NCBI GenBank assembly: GCA_946902875.1
Contig: OX336343.1
Location: forward strand, 2,766,754 to 2,830,753
Length of the DNA stretch: 64,000 bases
Source: Nematopogon swammerdamellus
Lineage: Eukaryota; Arthropoda; Insecta; Lepidoptera; Adelidae
Reading direction: 5' to 3'
A program made the translations under genes and the position numbers. The notes under the pieces were generated by a model. That model saw only the letters and a list, made by a program, of their open reading frames with translations. It was not told the origin of the DNA and searched no databases. Each line of letters begins with the position of its first letter. Within the stretch, counting starts at the first letter, position 1. Positions 1 through 12,100 of this stretch are shown here, piece after piece.

Positions 1-170
1 ATATTTCCCCCCAAGTACAGTCTCGGGTCCTGCAAGAGGGGCGTGAATAGGCACCTGTCAGGCCGGCATGGCATTCGCAACCCCCGAATACGACCGAATG
101 TCCATGGGCGCCGTTAGACACCTCATAGGTGCCTTGGCGCCATATGTCAAGCTTACAATAAAAAAAAAGC
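1..170 (+). mobile_element. SINE-4 copy, cut by the window edge
   Basis: GTACAGTCTCGGGTCCTGCA through GACCGAATGTCCATGGGCG to an A-rich tail. An inverted copy follows at 350-525. Confidence 0.7.
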
Positions 171-349
171 GTCCATGCGTGATTAAAACTCGCGCATGAC
201 CAATGAAAATGAAAAACAAAATTATACGCGGCCTATCGAGACGAGTCCAAAAACTATTAAATCTTTATGTAGTTTAGGCTCTGTGAGAGATCATACGAAC
301 ACAAAACACTACATACATACATGTACACACAAACATACATACATAAATA

Positions 350-525
350 CATTTTTTTTATTGAAAGCTCGACAAATGGCGCCGAAGCACCCATGAGGTG
401 TAAGGCGCCCTGGGACATTCGGTCGTATGCGGGGGTTGCGAATGCCATGTCGGCCTGACAGGTGCCCATTCACGCACCTCTTGAAGGAACCGAGACTGTA
501 CTTGGGGGGAAATATATGAGCAGGG
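350..525 (-). mobile_element. SINE-4 copy, inverted
   Basis: T-run, CCCATGAGGTGTAAGGCGC, CGGTCGTATGCGGGGGTTGC to CTGTACTTGGGGGGAAATAT. Confidence 0.7.
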
Positions 526-614
526 AGAGCGTTCTAGAGTTATACATACATACATATATGTAGGTACGCTGCCAACATCATAACCCCCATTTTGGCTTCG
601 CCGTAGTTGGGATT

Positions 615-935
615 TTTTTATATGTAAACTAGCATGGTTGGCTGTGCCGAGAGACGAATGGTGCAGTCGACAGAGCCAAAATCACCTCTCCTCGCGAAAC
701 CACGCTCAGTTTGGTGCCATGCCCAGCAGATTTGCGGACTGTTGCTAGGCTGTCTAGCCTGTTAATACGACGCTTGAAGACACCCAGGTTAAAGGATTCA
801 GGTAACACACTCGCCGGAAGGCAGTTCCACACTCTAACGGTGCGACAAAGAAACGATTTAGCATTGACTTATATATTACTTAGAGAACCGATGGTTTCTC
901 AAAAGCCCAATGTCAACAACAAACTGTGCAGAAAC
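615..935 (-). pseudogene. LINE reverse-transcriptase C-terminal fragment
   Basis: On the - strand: KSFLCRTVRVWNCLPASV, then FNLGVFKRRINRL, the conserved tail of Jockey/CR1-type polyproteins (R-W-N-x-LP then FK-R). A close copy lies at 10425-10700, with a short scrap at 56545-56615. Confidence 0.7.
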
Positions 936-1189
936 GTACGCGTCCATAAAACAACATTTTTCTTTCAAAGGTCACACGTCGACGACCGAGAGGGATTACT
1001 GAGAGAAAAAACCTATAAATAAATAACAAAGTAATATAATAAGAATAACGAAATGATCTTACGCTCAGGCTCGCGGCTAGTTGCGTGCTGTTACGCATAG
1101 AGTATGGGTATGGCATTCACTGACCGCAGGAAAAAGCTAGAGGATGTTCTATGTATACCTGTGTGGAATTACATTTGTCGATTTTATTT

Positions 1190-1330
1190 ATTTTGGACAA
1201 CATAGAAGAGAATTGATTAGAATTGAGTAGAATCGAATAGAATGGAATAGAATGGAATAGAATGCAATAGAATGGAATAGAATGGAATAGAATGGAATAT
1301 AATAAAATTGAATAGAATAGAATACAAATA
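1190..1330 (+). repeat. Pentamer/decamer satellite (AATAGAATGG)n
   Basis: About 13 imperfect units of GAATAGAATG. Confidence 0.9.
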
Positions 1331-1339
1331 AAAATTTTG

Positions 1340-2260
1340 ATTATTATTATTTATATAATTTTATTCATTTTTATTATGATTTTACCTCTATATTTACACA
1401 TTTGTTTAACACGAATCTTGTACATATTATATTAAAAACCTAACATTCATAAAAAGATATACAAAATTACAAAATGAACCTTAAAAAATTATGATTATTA
1501 TTATTTGTACTTAGAATCTTTTTGACCATTATTAGAGTGTCCAAAAATAATTTATGTTTTCAATAGTTCTTAAATATTATCAGGACACGCCGTACCGCAT
1601 CGGACTGGGTCCACTCGCCATGGATAATAATTACAGGACTCGCTGTAGGAAAAAATAAATAGGTTTAACTCAGTTGATGTTCGCAATACTCGCACGGGCC
1701 TTCGGATTTTATTTATTTCGCGGCAGCTGGTCGGCGCTGTCTTGGCTTGGCACTCTTGGTATCAGAGTCCGACGACGTTCGAATCAATTCGACATGAGCC
1801 AATGATTTTATTTCTAACGGAAAAATGTATAACTACAGCTGCTGCTTCACCGTTCGCTAACGGTGTTAATTAAATACTTGTAAACAGTAAGTAATGTTCG
1901 CTGATGCGATGTACGAATGCACATTTTCGTCTTGCGTACCGTGCGGGTACGAAGGCTTCGACGGGAGGCTCGCACGGTCTCAGCGGACGTCCGGAGCTCC
2001 GGTCCGGCTGCACGTCAACAAAGACTATAAATAAACACCCTGTTTTTATTATTATACCAGTTATAAGTAGCGGCAAGAAAAAATCATTCAATGCACTATT
2101 ATTGTTTTGTATTTTAAATGGCTGTATTATCTCGACGAAGGCATTGTGCATGCAGTTATATAATTACATTATGTAGGTGGGATCTTTTGGTCGGATGTTG
2201 ATATTTTTAGATGAAAAAAAATAATAATAAAAAAACCTATTATATCAGCAGTTTCGATCT
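1340..2260. other. No gene recognised
   Basis: AT-rich to 1560, then mixed sequence with a GC-richer patch at 1900-2020. Short frames on both strands match nothing I know. Confidence 0.5.
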
Positions 2261-2261
2261 A

Positions 2262-2375
2262 TTGTCAGTCAGCTGCATGCGTCCACTGCCGGACATACGC
2301 CTCTCCAATTTTACTCGAGTCCACGCGGGCTTCAGTGGTGCCTATGGAACCATTTCTTTCCACCGACGACGTACT
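2262..2375 (-). pseudogene. RTE-type LINE terminal scrap
   Basis: GTCAGTCAGC followed by CGGACATACGCCTCTCCAAT matches the last about 110 bp of the 17720 and 55925 copies, with more divergence. Confidence 0.6.
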
Positions 2376-2382
2376 GTATGTG

Positions 2383-2570
2383 GACTTTTTTTTTTTTTTT
2401 TATCGATAGCGCTACTTGTGGCATCGTTACACCTACAAGTAGGTGTCTAACGATGCCCATGGACATTCTGTGATGCACGGGGATTGCGAATGTCATGCCG
2501 GCCTGACAGGAGCCTTTTCACGCCCCTTTTGAAAAACCCCAGGCTGTACTTGGGAGGAAATAGTCTTTTC
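2383..2570 (-). mobile_element. SINE-4 copy
   Basis: T-run, TAGGTGTCTAACGATGCCCA, CATGCCGGCCTGACAGGAGC and GCTGTACTTGGGAGGAAATA. Confidence 0.68.
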
Positions 2571-2579
2571 ACTACTATT

Positions 2580-3810
2580 ACTATTATTTTAACTGACTGA
2601 CTTATTTTAATATTATAATGAATTTTTAGATTATTTAATCATTTAATAACTATTTTAATTTGATTTGAATAAAGTTTTACATGACTTAAAAAAAAAAAGA
2701 ATTTTTATTTTTATTCTTATACTGTATGACTTTAACATGATAATTTTTTGTTAGGAATGATTGATATATAAATATATATTACTGACTGTACAAAGAACAA
2801 TATACTTATAGCCCAACTATGATAGATAAAACAGAAATATGGCAATAAATAGAAAAAACTTACTTATTATAAATTATAAACTGTTAATGTATTAATAGTG
2901 AGGATTTAAGATTAGTGTTTAAGATTAGTGTGTGTATGCAACTGTCAAAATGTGAAAAATGTATAAAATGTATTCTAAACCTGACGGTGTTAATAAAGAG
3001 AGTAAATAAAATAAAAAAAAAATATTATCAAATTTATATTATATGCTATATCAAAATAAAAATGCCAAAATTAATTCGTTTTCAATTGAATGTACGAAAT
3101 ATGTTTAAGGTAATTTTCTTTTTCATAAAATTTATTTTTAGTGCTTTTAAAAAGGATTTGTTAATAATAAGCCCCATAGTCACAGAATACTTAATAGGTA
3201 CTCCATAGTACTCATACATCTTCCACTTAGGGCCCAGAGTCCCAAGGTATAGAGAACGCTCAACGGAAATTGCAGAAACAATTATGTGACGTGACGGTAT
3301 GCGAAAATATGTATCTAAAATTTCATCAAAATCCATTGACCCAACATATCAACTGTTAAGATTTTAAACGGAGAAGTACATATATTTTATTCTCAAAGCA
3401 AAATTCTTGTATTTATTTACCATCTTATCACTCTAGAATATCCAGTCCTAGATTAATTTAAATACAAAACTGTTAATAAAAGAAATAGAAATATTCATCC
3501 CACTGCGAGCGTAATTTCAATTTGTAATACGCTAATAGCAACGTTAAGGTGAGTAGTAGTAGGTAGAGTTAACATGAGAATTGTCACTTTTCATATCAAG
3601 TTATCTTAAAACGTTAAATTTTTCAATGCGTTAACAATTACTATCTGAAGGCCGTTTACATTTTATGCGAATTTTATACAGCGGTGGTCGCGCGGTGCAG
3701 GTGAATGCATAATTAATTCGTAGGTTTATTTTGCTTTTTCCGTTGGTACGATATAAAAGTTCATCTACATTTGCGGTTGTATACACGTTGAAGTTCTTGA
3801 ACGAGCTATA
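2580..3810. other. AT-rich stretch, nothing recognised
   Basis: Very A/T-rich with many stops. Small frames have low-complexity composition. Confidence 0.6.
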
Positions 3811-3814
3811 GAAA

Positions 3815-4260
3815 TACCGGCCAAGTGCGAGTCGCACTCGCGCACCGAGGGCTCCGTATCGCCCAGGTAAGTGACCGGTTTTTTTTTATTTGTTGTTTTA
3901 CTTTAGAGTTTGCACTATAATCACAACAAGGTTGACGCTTGTATGTATTACTTCTTTTAGGTAGAGAAAAAAAAAATTATAAAGTTGAAAAAAATAATAA
4001 TACGTTTGCTAAATATAACCCCCTCTTAATTTTAACGTTTATTAATTTTTTGGGATATCCGTCATAAAAATTAATTGAAAATTATGAAATTATGTGAAAT
4101 TTTCAACCTATTACGGTTCAAAAGATTCAGGCCAAAAAGAAAAATAAAATAAAATAAAAATTAAATTTAGGACATACAAACAGACAAACGGCGTAAGCAT
4201 GGTAATCCTATTACCATTTTCTCATGCTATTACGGGACTCCAAAACAGCAGAAAAAATAC
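3815..4260 (+). repeat. Rep-X copy
   Basis: CGGCCAAGTGCGAGTCGCAC and CGCGCACCGAGGGCTCCGTA at the start, an AT-rich middle, then CAAACAGACAAACGGCG and ATTACGGGACTCCAAAA at the end. Confidence 0.6.
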
Positions 4261-4591
4261 TGGAAATGTTTGGTAATTTTTTCGCTTACAACACAAACAG
4301 ATCGAGGGATTAAGTTGCAGTTTTTAAAAATTTAATCTAACCTATCTCGAAAATGGAGCGTTTTGTAAATATTTCGATTCAGAAATGGCATAGGCATTCC
4401 ATCACCAGTCACCACCAAAAACTTACACCACCAGGCTAGAAACGTAAGGAGATTTTTGAAATATTTTTTTTTTACTTTTTTATTTATCGATTTTAATTAA
4501 TTAATTTGCTGCTTTACATACGCCCATAAGCAGCTAACATGAGGTTCCCTCTGTCTGAAATTTCAAATAGTAAGTAATAATTTATCAGATT

Positions 4592-6324
4592 ACCCCTCCT
4601 CTAACAATGAATGATATATCAGTCGAAAGGTTTTTCCAAGAAAACCATTTTGTCCAAACATACCTAACATCTATTGTTAGTACTTTACGAGTTATATCAC
4701 TTTAAGTTCTATAAACATAGAACCTTATCATAGTAATATGCTTACCTGGGCTGGAGGGATGAGGGAAGCCAATTCATCAGAGCAACGCTCATGGTAGTAC
4801 CTATAGAACAGGCTAAGAGAACCGATTGTTTGCCTGTGGCCCAATGATTCAAGTCCCTCCGTGAGCTTGGGATCACCAATTAGACGGATAGCGCGGCGCT
4901 GGATACCAAGGACGCCAATAAGTAAAGAGGGCATCAGCCCCACAGATGACTACAGTACTCTAACACCGGGCGAACTTGCGCTTTATATAGCATAAGGAGC
5001 TGCGCCGGTGAGAAGAACCGTCTGCTGCGGTAGAGGACGCCTAATTTCCTAGAGGCAAGTGTCCCTTTGGACTCTATGAAACCCCTAAAACCCACATCCT
5101 TGGTCAATTCCGCGCCCAGGAGGTCAAATTTGTCATTGTTAGGTATGGCCGTACCCTGGAACGTAGCTTGGAAGGGAAACCGGTCGGCCTTGGTAGAGAA
5201 GGCGCATGCTTGAGTTTTGCTGACGTTGAAATCAACAATGTTCTCGCGGCCCCAGGAGGCTACCTTAACGAGAACACTGTCGACTCTATTAACTGTTTGA
5301 CGTCGAGCATCATCAATGCGCACCTCTCTAGCAGTCCAGTCTTTAGCGTAACCCTCGTCGGCGGTGCTGTCGTCTGCATAACTGTGAATGTTACCTAGGC
5401 ACAGTAAGTCGTTAATAAATAACAGGAATAATGTAGGCGACAGCACCGAGCCCTGTGGAACGCCAGCGTTTATTGGGAAATCTACCGATTTTGCACCGTC
5501 AATGGTTACAAATATGGATCGGCCTCCCAAGAAGCTGGCGATCCAATTGCAAAGGGGTGAGGGAATACCGTAGGCCGGAAGCTTGCTGAGGAGACCACGG
5601 TGCCAAACGCGATCGAAAGCCTTAGATATGTCTAAGGCAACTGCCAGCGACTCTCCAAAGTTGTCTAATCTCTCAGCCCACACATGCGTGGCATATGCTA
5701 GAATATCTACTGATGATCGCTGTTTACGGAAACCGTACTGCTTGTCATCAAGGAGTTTACAAGTTTCTAGATATGTCAGAAGCTGGGTGTTAATAACCCG
5801 CTCCATAACCTTGCAGAGGAGAGAGGTTATCGCAATGGGCCGATAGTTTTTGGGGTCAGCAGAGTTGCCTTTTTTTTGGACCGCAGCCTTTCTCCAGCAA
5901 GCAGGCACGATACCGGAGGAAAAAGAGCACCTAAGGAGACGAGTGAGGATAGGTGTCAATTCAAGTGCACACATTTTAAGCACACGCGCAGGAACGCCGT
6001 CAGGACCACTACTCTTGGAGGCGTCCAACTGACGTAGACTTTTGAAGACCGTCCTGTTATGGAATCGTACCTCACGCATCGATGTATCGCATTGAGGTAA
6101 CGACGGAGGGGTAGCGCCTTGGTCGTCTAAGGTCGAGTTGGAGGCAAGCGAATATATTCATATTACTATGATAAGGTTCTATGTTTATAAAACTTAAAAG
6201 TGATATAATTCCTAAAGTACTAATAACTAACGGTGGCTGCCATACTAAAAAAATTTCTATATACATCAACCATTCCATTGATATATCACTTGACATATCA
6301 ATCACTCACAGCTAGAGGAGGGGT
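4592..6324. mobile_element. TA-flanked element with long imperfect terminal inverted repeats enclosing a LINE fragment
   Basis: The left arm (4592 to about 4742) and right arm (about 6155 to 6324) are inverted copies of each other. Both ends read (TA)CCCCTCCTCTA inward, and both arms contain GATATATCA and GTTCTATGTTTATAAA-type segments. The TA at each edge fits a Tc1/mariner-type target duplication. Between the arms is only a LINE reverse-transcriptase fragment and no DDE transposase. Confidence 0.65.
4745..6150 (-). pseudogene. LINE reverse transcriptase fragment (CR1/Jockey-type), broken
   Basis: On the - strand a long frame carries the reverse-transcriptase motifs in order: SSGPDGVPARVLK, NYRPIAITS, palm A ALDISKAFDRVWH, AGVPQGSVLSPTLF and catalytic SYADD. 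These are followed by the thumb region and EYCSHLWG. A TGA stop at 4934 and a shift of frame separate it from the next conserved piece (IQRRAIRLIGDP), so it is a pseudogene. The frame continues upstream of ATG 6079 to the edge near 6150. There is no endonuclease domain, 3' UTR or A-tail. The fragment ends exactly at the inverted arms of the surrounding element. Confidence 0.88.
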
Positions 6325-6700
6325 ATACCAAAACGCCCATTCTCCTTTAATTGTAAAATACAAGCAAAACTGGAGACCACTGTACACAACTGAAGATGCG
6401 TACACGCAGCCTCTCCATCTATGGCAGGACATTGACGCTGCGCTGTGATAGCGATCGGAACTGCAAGCGGCGCGGCGGCGGCGGCGGCGCGCGGCGCTGA
6501 CACGTAGTAGCATTTAGGTGGGCGGTGCGGATCGCTGGAGGGTTTGAAACACGAGTTTGAAAGAAGGAAAGGTCAGGTTGCGAAATATAGTAATTTTATG
6601 GATTTACGCAAAGCATCTGCCAGATTCCTTCTCGTTCCAATCTATCAACGTCGCTCTTCTTTACAGAATATAGAAAATGAATTCTGTGTCTCCAAGCTTT
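6325..6700. other. GC-rich patch, possible promoter or 5' exon
   Basis: A run of GGCGGCGGC and CGCGCGGCGCTG at 6468-6500 in AT-rich surroundings could be a CpG-rich start region. No exon could be proven. Confidence 0.25.
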
Positions 6701-7100
6701 TTAGGGTTCCGTATTCGGTACGGGACCCTATTACCAAGCCTACGCCGTCTGTCTGTCTGTCCGTCCGTCCGCCTGTCTGTCTGTCCGAGGGCTGTATTGC
6801 TCTTGAACCGTAATAGGTAGCCCGTTGAAATTTTCACAGAATATGTGTTATTATGGCCGATATAACAACAAAAAATAAAAATAAGAAAAAGTAAAAATTC
6901 ACGGGGGTTCCCATAAAAAGTGTATGCGCGCGCGCCATCTACCGAATAGAGTATGAAGCATTTTAACTAATCATTACATATAACTAATATGAAGCATTTC
7001 ATAACACGCCATCTAAATGGCGTGATTGGCGCTAACCATGAAATGGCGATACAGAACCCTCGGTGCGCGAGTTCGATTCGCACTAGGCCGGTTTTTTTTA
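6700..7100 (-). repeat. Rep-X copy
   Basis: TTAGGGTTCCGTATTCGGTA, a CTGTCTGTCTGTCCGTCC run and the far end CCCTCGGTGCGCGAGTTCGA with CACTAGGCCGG. Confidence 0.65.
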
Positions 7101-7104
7101 ATTA

Positions 7105-8125
7105 ATTTTAAGGGGTTGGGTTAGTGGTCCGATCATTCGATGAGGGAATATTAAAAAAAAATACTTTAAATTTTTAAAAGATGAATTACTTAACCATAAA
7201 CTAAAAGGAACCATGTCAGGGCGGTCCATGTGATTTTTGCATTATTTTAAATATTCTTACCAAAATTTTATTTAAAAAAATTAGTAAGTACCACAGAACT
7301 AGCAAGAAATTAAAACAATTTTTTTTTCAAAATACAAATTTTCTGTCCGAAACTTTTACGTCTAATTAAATATCTTTACTAACTACATTTAATCTTTAAT
7401 TTTCTGAAGCATTAACCTAAAATCGAAACATATCAGTTTTTTTTTTCAAATCATAAATGGACATAGTAAACCTCTCCCAAATTTAGATAATTTTTAAGAT
7501 TTCACAGATAGAGATATTATACTTTCGTCTCACTCACTCTCTCTCTAGTCTAATGCAATTTTAAATTCAAATGTTGTGATGATAACTTATGAAATTACTT
7601 TCGAAAACGAACATACGTTTTGAGAGCACGAAGAAAACGTAGACAGACAGAAATACCTTTATTGCTCCATTTTCCATTTACATGAGGTCAAAATTATTTA
7701 TACTACACTAGCTTCTGTCCGCGGCTTCGCTCGCGTGAAAAGAAGAAAGTAAGTATAAGCCCGCTACCGTACCTTTATTTCGGCGCGCGGAACAATTCGG
7801 TTTGTATGAGAGCCACATCTTAGTGTAACCGGAACTGAATTTTATTTAGCCTATCCTGTGTCTCATATAGGTAAATTCGATTGTACTAAGTTTCATCTAA
7901 TTCTCGGATGATCGGTTTAAGAGTATGGAGGAACATACATACTACATACAGAAAATATTTCTAAAATTCGTCAATTTAGTTTTGGGAAACGCAGTATCTC
8001 ATAAAACAAAGTAACTTACTCCATGACCATCCCTTAAAGATTTATTATTAGTATTGATGATTGATGATTATAAGTACATATTTATAAATCCCAAAATTAT
8101 AATTAGTATCTATATCTAATTTATT
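7105..8125. other. AT-rich, mostly unrecognised
   Basis: No coding sequence. It holds only the Helitron-like end at 7700-7740 and diffuse AT-rich DNA. Confidence 0.55.
7700..7740 (-). repeat. Isolated Helitron-like 3' end
   Basis: Reverse of CACGCGAGCGAAGCCGCGG, followed by ACAGAAGCTAG: the hairpin-plus-CTAG terminus shared with the 25.7-30.7 kb composite. Related scraps are at 51440-51470 and 61850-61875. Confidence 0.55.
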
Positions 8126-8127
8126 GT

Positions 8128-8470
8128 GCCGTGTGGGGTCGGTACGTAAAAAGAATAGCCCCACTGCATCTCTCCCCATGCATGTTGTAAAAGGCGACTA
8201 AGGGATAAAGACAAGATGCCGCGCTAAAGGGTGATAGGCTCGCCACCTCACACCTTGGCACGGTACTTCCACCGAGTCATGCAGCAGGTGGGTCTTCGTA
8301 CCTTACTTGCTGCTTGATCTATTGAATCTTGTTCGAATACTTGTGCGAAACATGGTGTTCGGTGTGCTGTCATTTACCAGAGTTCTTGCAGCACAACACC
8401 GATTACTCTGCTTACCCCGATTTTCTGGATTCAGCGTGTGTGATATGCATGTATATGTATGTTTCTAATT
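8128..8470 (+). mobile_element. SINE-2, near full length
   Basis: H1 head (GCCGTGTGGGGTCGGTACGT), then CACCTTGGCACGGTACTTCC, GCAGCAGGTGGGTCTTCGTA, CACCGATTACTCTGCTTACC and a GTATATGTATG end. Confidence 0.75.
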
Positions 8471-8655
8471 CATTCGCGCTCAATCACAACCATCGATATG
8501 TATGTAAGTATAATGTTTTAAAGTTAAAATACCATTAACAAAATGTTATTTATAAAATAAACAATTAAGTGTGCACTTAGCGACGACTTATCATTCAGGA
8601 ATCAGGATCCACTGCATAATTGCAATCCACATTTTTTTATATAATTTTGTGTATA

Positions 8656-9056
8656 CAACGTGTCCCAAAACTTAACGTCATGCGGGAACCAGGGAGTAGG
8701 CCAGTCTATGACTACCCAGGGAAAAATAAGAAAAAAATGTGAGTAATTTATTTTTTAGAAAAAAAAATTCACTGAATATTTTTTTTGTAAAACTACAGGC
8801 ATTCTGGTTTTATTTGGGATAGTTATCAATAGCAGAGTTATTTAGGTTTCCAATATAAAATTTTGAACAATTATATTTGCTTTGTAGTCGTAGTACCTAA
8901 AATGTTGTACGAGATGTGAATCTTCAACGTTTTTTCACAAAATGCTCATAACATAAAAAATAAATGACTCAGATTTTTTTTCTTATTTTTCTCTGGGTAG
9001 TCATAAACTGGCCTACTTCCTGGTTCCCGCTTGACGTTGAGTTTTGGGACACGTTG
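8656..9056. mobile_element. Tc1/mariner-type MITE, 401 bp
   Basis: Inverted repeats of at least 75 bp start CAACGTGTCCCAAAACT on both ends and are flanked by TA (8654-8655, 9057-9058). The interior is AT-rich without coding capacity. Confidence 0.8.
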
Positions 9057-9409
9057 TAGGTATATATTTTTTATTGATTCTGACACCAGCGAAAGCGGCC
9101 GGCGCCTTGAAAGTGGAGTACGGGTAATCTGTGGTACGGGTGAATACGGGTTGACAGGGGCTTAACATGACGGGAAACACTGCAGTAGACGCGCAAAGTG
9201 CGTCTTCAGAAATGTCTACTCATCTTTAATCCAACCAGTTTGTTTTGCGTGGTCGTGCGTTTTTTATCTCAAATCTGAGTGCGATGGGCTTAATAAGGAT
9301 GCTTCGCCACTTAACGTAGGGGTAAGGAGAAATAAAAAGAGGCTTTAACGAGGAACGACGGCGGGGTAACATGTAAATAAGTCACTGAGAATGTCGTTAA
9401 TCGAGACTC

Positions 9410-9775
9410 CGGTCGACACGACCAAAGGGAATGACATGGCACCTATTTCGACAATGTGTTTTGGGCTGACATCGCGGATTTTGTAGGTTATGCTTTTTTT
9501 TTGTTTTTTGTTTTTATGGAAACTGACACGGTTGGCTTACATCACCTTACAACATCCGTGATGTCAGCCCATAACACCGGGTGAACTTGGTGCCACTTCA
9601 GTGCTTCCCTTCGGTCGTGCCAGCTACACTGAACTGGACTGAAAACACAAACTATTTACATAGCCGTTTCGACCGACCTTTCATTCAGTGCGGTGGTAGC
9701 AACCCGGGCGAGTTAAACCCTACCACCTAGTAATATAAGAAGGGAGTCATATTATGTATAGTATGTATAGTATAG
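9410..9775 (-). mobile_element. SINE-1 copies, inverted pair
   Basis: 9505-9775 is a reversed body. 9410-9505 is a short + strand end of another copy (CACGACCAAAGGGAATGACA, GGGCTGACATCGCGGAT), so two copies meet tail to tail. Confidence 0.65.
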
Positions 9776-9824
9776 TCAACCAATAAAAACCTCGAGCAAA
9801 GGCACCAAGATCAGTAAATAAAAA

Positions 9825-10235
9825 CAAATCGGTCAAGTGTGCGTTTTACACGCGCACGGATCCGATATCCGTCATCTATACCATACCTGTCAAAAAACCA
9901 CATCCTTCTATCTTTTGTCTTTCTACAATGCGACATATAAAATCCTGTGGTGCCATCTATTATTCAGAAGTGTGACTAATTGATTCTTAGCACGTTTGTT
10001 GTATGTCGACCCGTAATTTTTTTTTATTTTTGCTTTTGTTATTATTTGTTGGCACATCCGCCATAATAAATAAAATAACACATATTCTGTGAAAATTTCA
10101 ACCGGCTACCTATTACGGTTCAAAACTTGGTTCAAAAGATAGAGCACTCGAGCGGACGAACGGACAGACAGACAGACAGACAGACGACGTAGGTTTAGTA
10201 ATAGGCTTCCGTATGGATACGGAATTCAAAAACAT
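9825..10235 (+). repeat. Rep-X copy, divergent
   Basis: ATCGGTCAAGTGTGCGTTTT, GACAGACAGACAGACAGACG and GGCTTCCGTATGGATACGG. Confidence 0.58.
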
Positions 10236-10424
10236 TGAACCGACTTTAAAAAAACAATTACTTACTTAGAACTAAAAATAAAAATGATTAAATAATTGAG
10301 TTGAATGCGGTACAAAAACACAAAAGGGTTTCATCTATCAATTTTCAGTATAATATTTTTTTTTATTTTTAGATCTAAGAACTTAGCAGTTTTTTTTTAA
10401 AGTCGGGGTTTTCTTTTATTTTTT

Positions 10425-10700
10425 ATTTTTTCATGTAAACCATCATGGGTGGTTCTGCCGAGAGACTAATGGTGCAGTCGACAGAGCCAAAATCACCTCT
10501 CCTCGCGAAACCACGCTCAGTTAGGTGCCATGCCAGCAGATTTGCGGACTGTTGCTAGGCTTTTGAAGACACCCAGGTTAAAGGATTCAGGAAATACACT
10601 CGCCGGAAGACAGTTCCACACTCTAGCGGTACGAAAAAGAAACGATTTAGAGAACCGATGGGTTCTCAAAGGCCCAATGTCAACAACAAAAGGGTGCTGA
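10425..10700 (-). pseudogene. LINE C-terminal fragment, second copy
   Basis: Nearly identical at DNA level to 615-935 (for example GAGCCAAAATCACCTCTCCT and AGGTTAAAGGATTCAGG) but with a deletion around 10560. It sits in an AT-rich stretch that begins with GAACCGACTTTAAAAAAA (10238) and ends with TTTTTAAGTCGGTT (11153), which may be the two ends of one host element. Confidence 0.7.
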
Positions 10701-10944
10701 TGTTTTTTATTTAAAACAGTTTTTTATTTCACTTTTTTTAGTAATATCACATATAAAGAATAACAGAAATCGGTTGTCGTGGTATAGAATTATTCGCCCA
10801 TTAGACACACTTGACAGTCCATATTTTGAAAACTGCTGAACCGATTTTGATGAAACTTGCACTGTTCCCTAAATTGAAGTAAATGTAAACCAATAAAAAA
10901 AGAATCGTCTCAATCCGATTATAGTTTCGGAGAAATGCGGGGAC

Positions 10945-11078
10945 AAACATACATACATACATACAAACATAAAAACATACATACAAACATACATACATAC
11001 ATGCATGCATGCATACATACATACATACAAACATACATACATACATACATACATACATACAAACATACATACACTATA
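10945..11078 (+). repeat. (CATA)n microsatellite
   Basis: Long ACATACATACAA tract with variants. Confidence 0.95.
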
Positions 11079-11389
11079 CAATTTTGTATATTTGTTTGGA
11101 AGCCCTAATAGATAATATTACATACATACATGTCGAATTGATAACCTCCTTTTTTTAAGTCGGTTAAAAGGAATGCTCTTAACTGCCTAGAACTAGTTTC
11201 AAGTTCTTCGTTAGTCCCTGGAACGAAGTAATTCGTCTCTACCGCCCACCGATACATAACTAACCTACCAGGACAGATTTATCTCACTTACCATGCATAC
11301 ATTATCCTGTGTCCTGTGAGAACTTAGAAACGACTATCGAACTGTGGAGTGGATGCTCTGAAAATTTAAATGTCAAAATTTGTCAGCCC

Positions 11390-11570
11390 CGCCATCTCGG
11401 TGGTGCGATCGATCGACCGTCGTTCGTGACCTTGGGCGCGGTCAGAACTTGGATGGGTGCCCGTTCGACCGTTGGAGGTTGATCCGTTCGGATTTCACGT
11501 AAAAATGTAGATCCCTTCCCTTCTTACCTGGCTATAGGTTTGAGGGTTTAGCCCAGGTTGGTACCACCGC
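11390..11570 (+). mobile_element. SINE-1/5S copy, divergent and 3'-truncated
   Basis: CCATCTCGGTGGTGCG head, GCGCGGTCAGAACTTGGATG block and GTTCGGATTTCACG; the body stops near GGTTGGTACCACCGC. Confidence 0.6.
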
Positions 11571-11849
11571 AACTGAATGAAAGATCAAGATGTATGGTAT
11601 ATACAGTGGATCTACAGAACCCTTCGTGCGCGAGTGAAAGCCGCACTTGGCCGATTTTTATGTTTTGTCAACAATGTCCTCAAATCTTTGTGCAATTATC
11701 CCCAAAAGTGCAATTAATGCGATCTTTTGCGATGCCAAATACGACTTTGGTGAGGACAGCATAAGGTTCAACGTTGAACCGTGCAAGTTGACTGTTCGCA
11801 AAAATTATGCGACATCATGAAGGTGCAATAGAACGAAAATTTGGAGATA

Positions 11850-11945
11850 ATACGGTGGCGTAGTTGGTTATCGCGTTGGCGGCTCAAGTCAGAGACCCAG
11901 GTTCGAATCCTGGCCGGAATGTATTTTTTGCAATGATTTTCGCTT
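11850..11945 (+). mobile_element. SINE-5: tRNA-like head
   Basis: GGTGGCGTAGTTGGTTATCG (A-box-like), GCGGCTCAAG anticodon-stem-like part and CAGGTTCGAATCCTGG (B box and T stem), followed by GTATTTTTTG. It lacks a proper acceptor stem, so I read it as a SINE head rather than a tRNA gene. Confidence 0.6.
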
Positions 11946-12005
11946 TGCACTTTTTTAATAAAAATATAATGCGATCTCCTCTGAGCGAAGTTAATAATAA
12001 TAATT

Positions 12006-12100
12006 TTCCGCGCTATTTTCGCACGCAGCGATTGGCGACGTGAAACAGTAGGCTATTAAAGCCCGAAGGTAGGACCATTTTCTATGGAGCGACTAAGAAT
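12006..12100 (-). repeat. Rep-T fragment
   Basis: TTTTCGCACGCAGCGATTGG and the following GACGTGAAACAGTAGGC match the start half of Rep-T in reverse orientation; the rest is missing. Confidence 0.6.

Noticed and set aside
1904..2176. Possible exon in a GC-richer patch
   Set aside because: Open on both strands, with no splice-phase partner or recognisable motif.
10801..11081. Open frames of Met-Tyr-Val-Cys repeats
   Set aside because: Translation of the CATA microsatellite.
11852..11925. A tRNA gene on the + strand
   Set aside because: A and B boxes are present but the acceptor stem does not close and the same head recurs at 22645-22725, so it is a SINE head.
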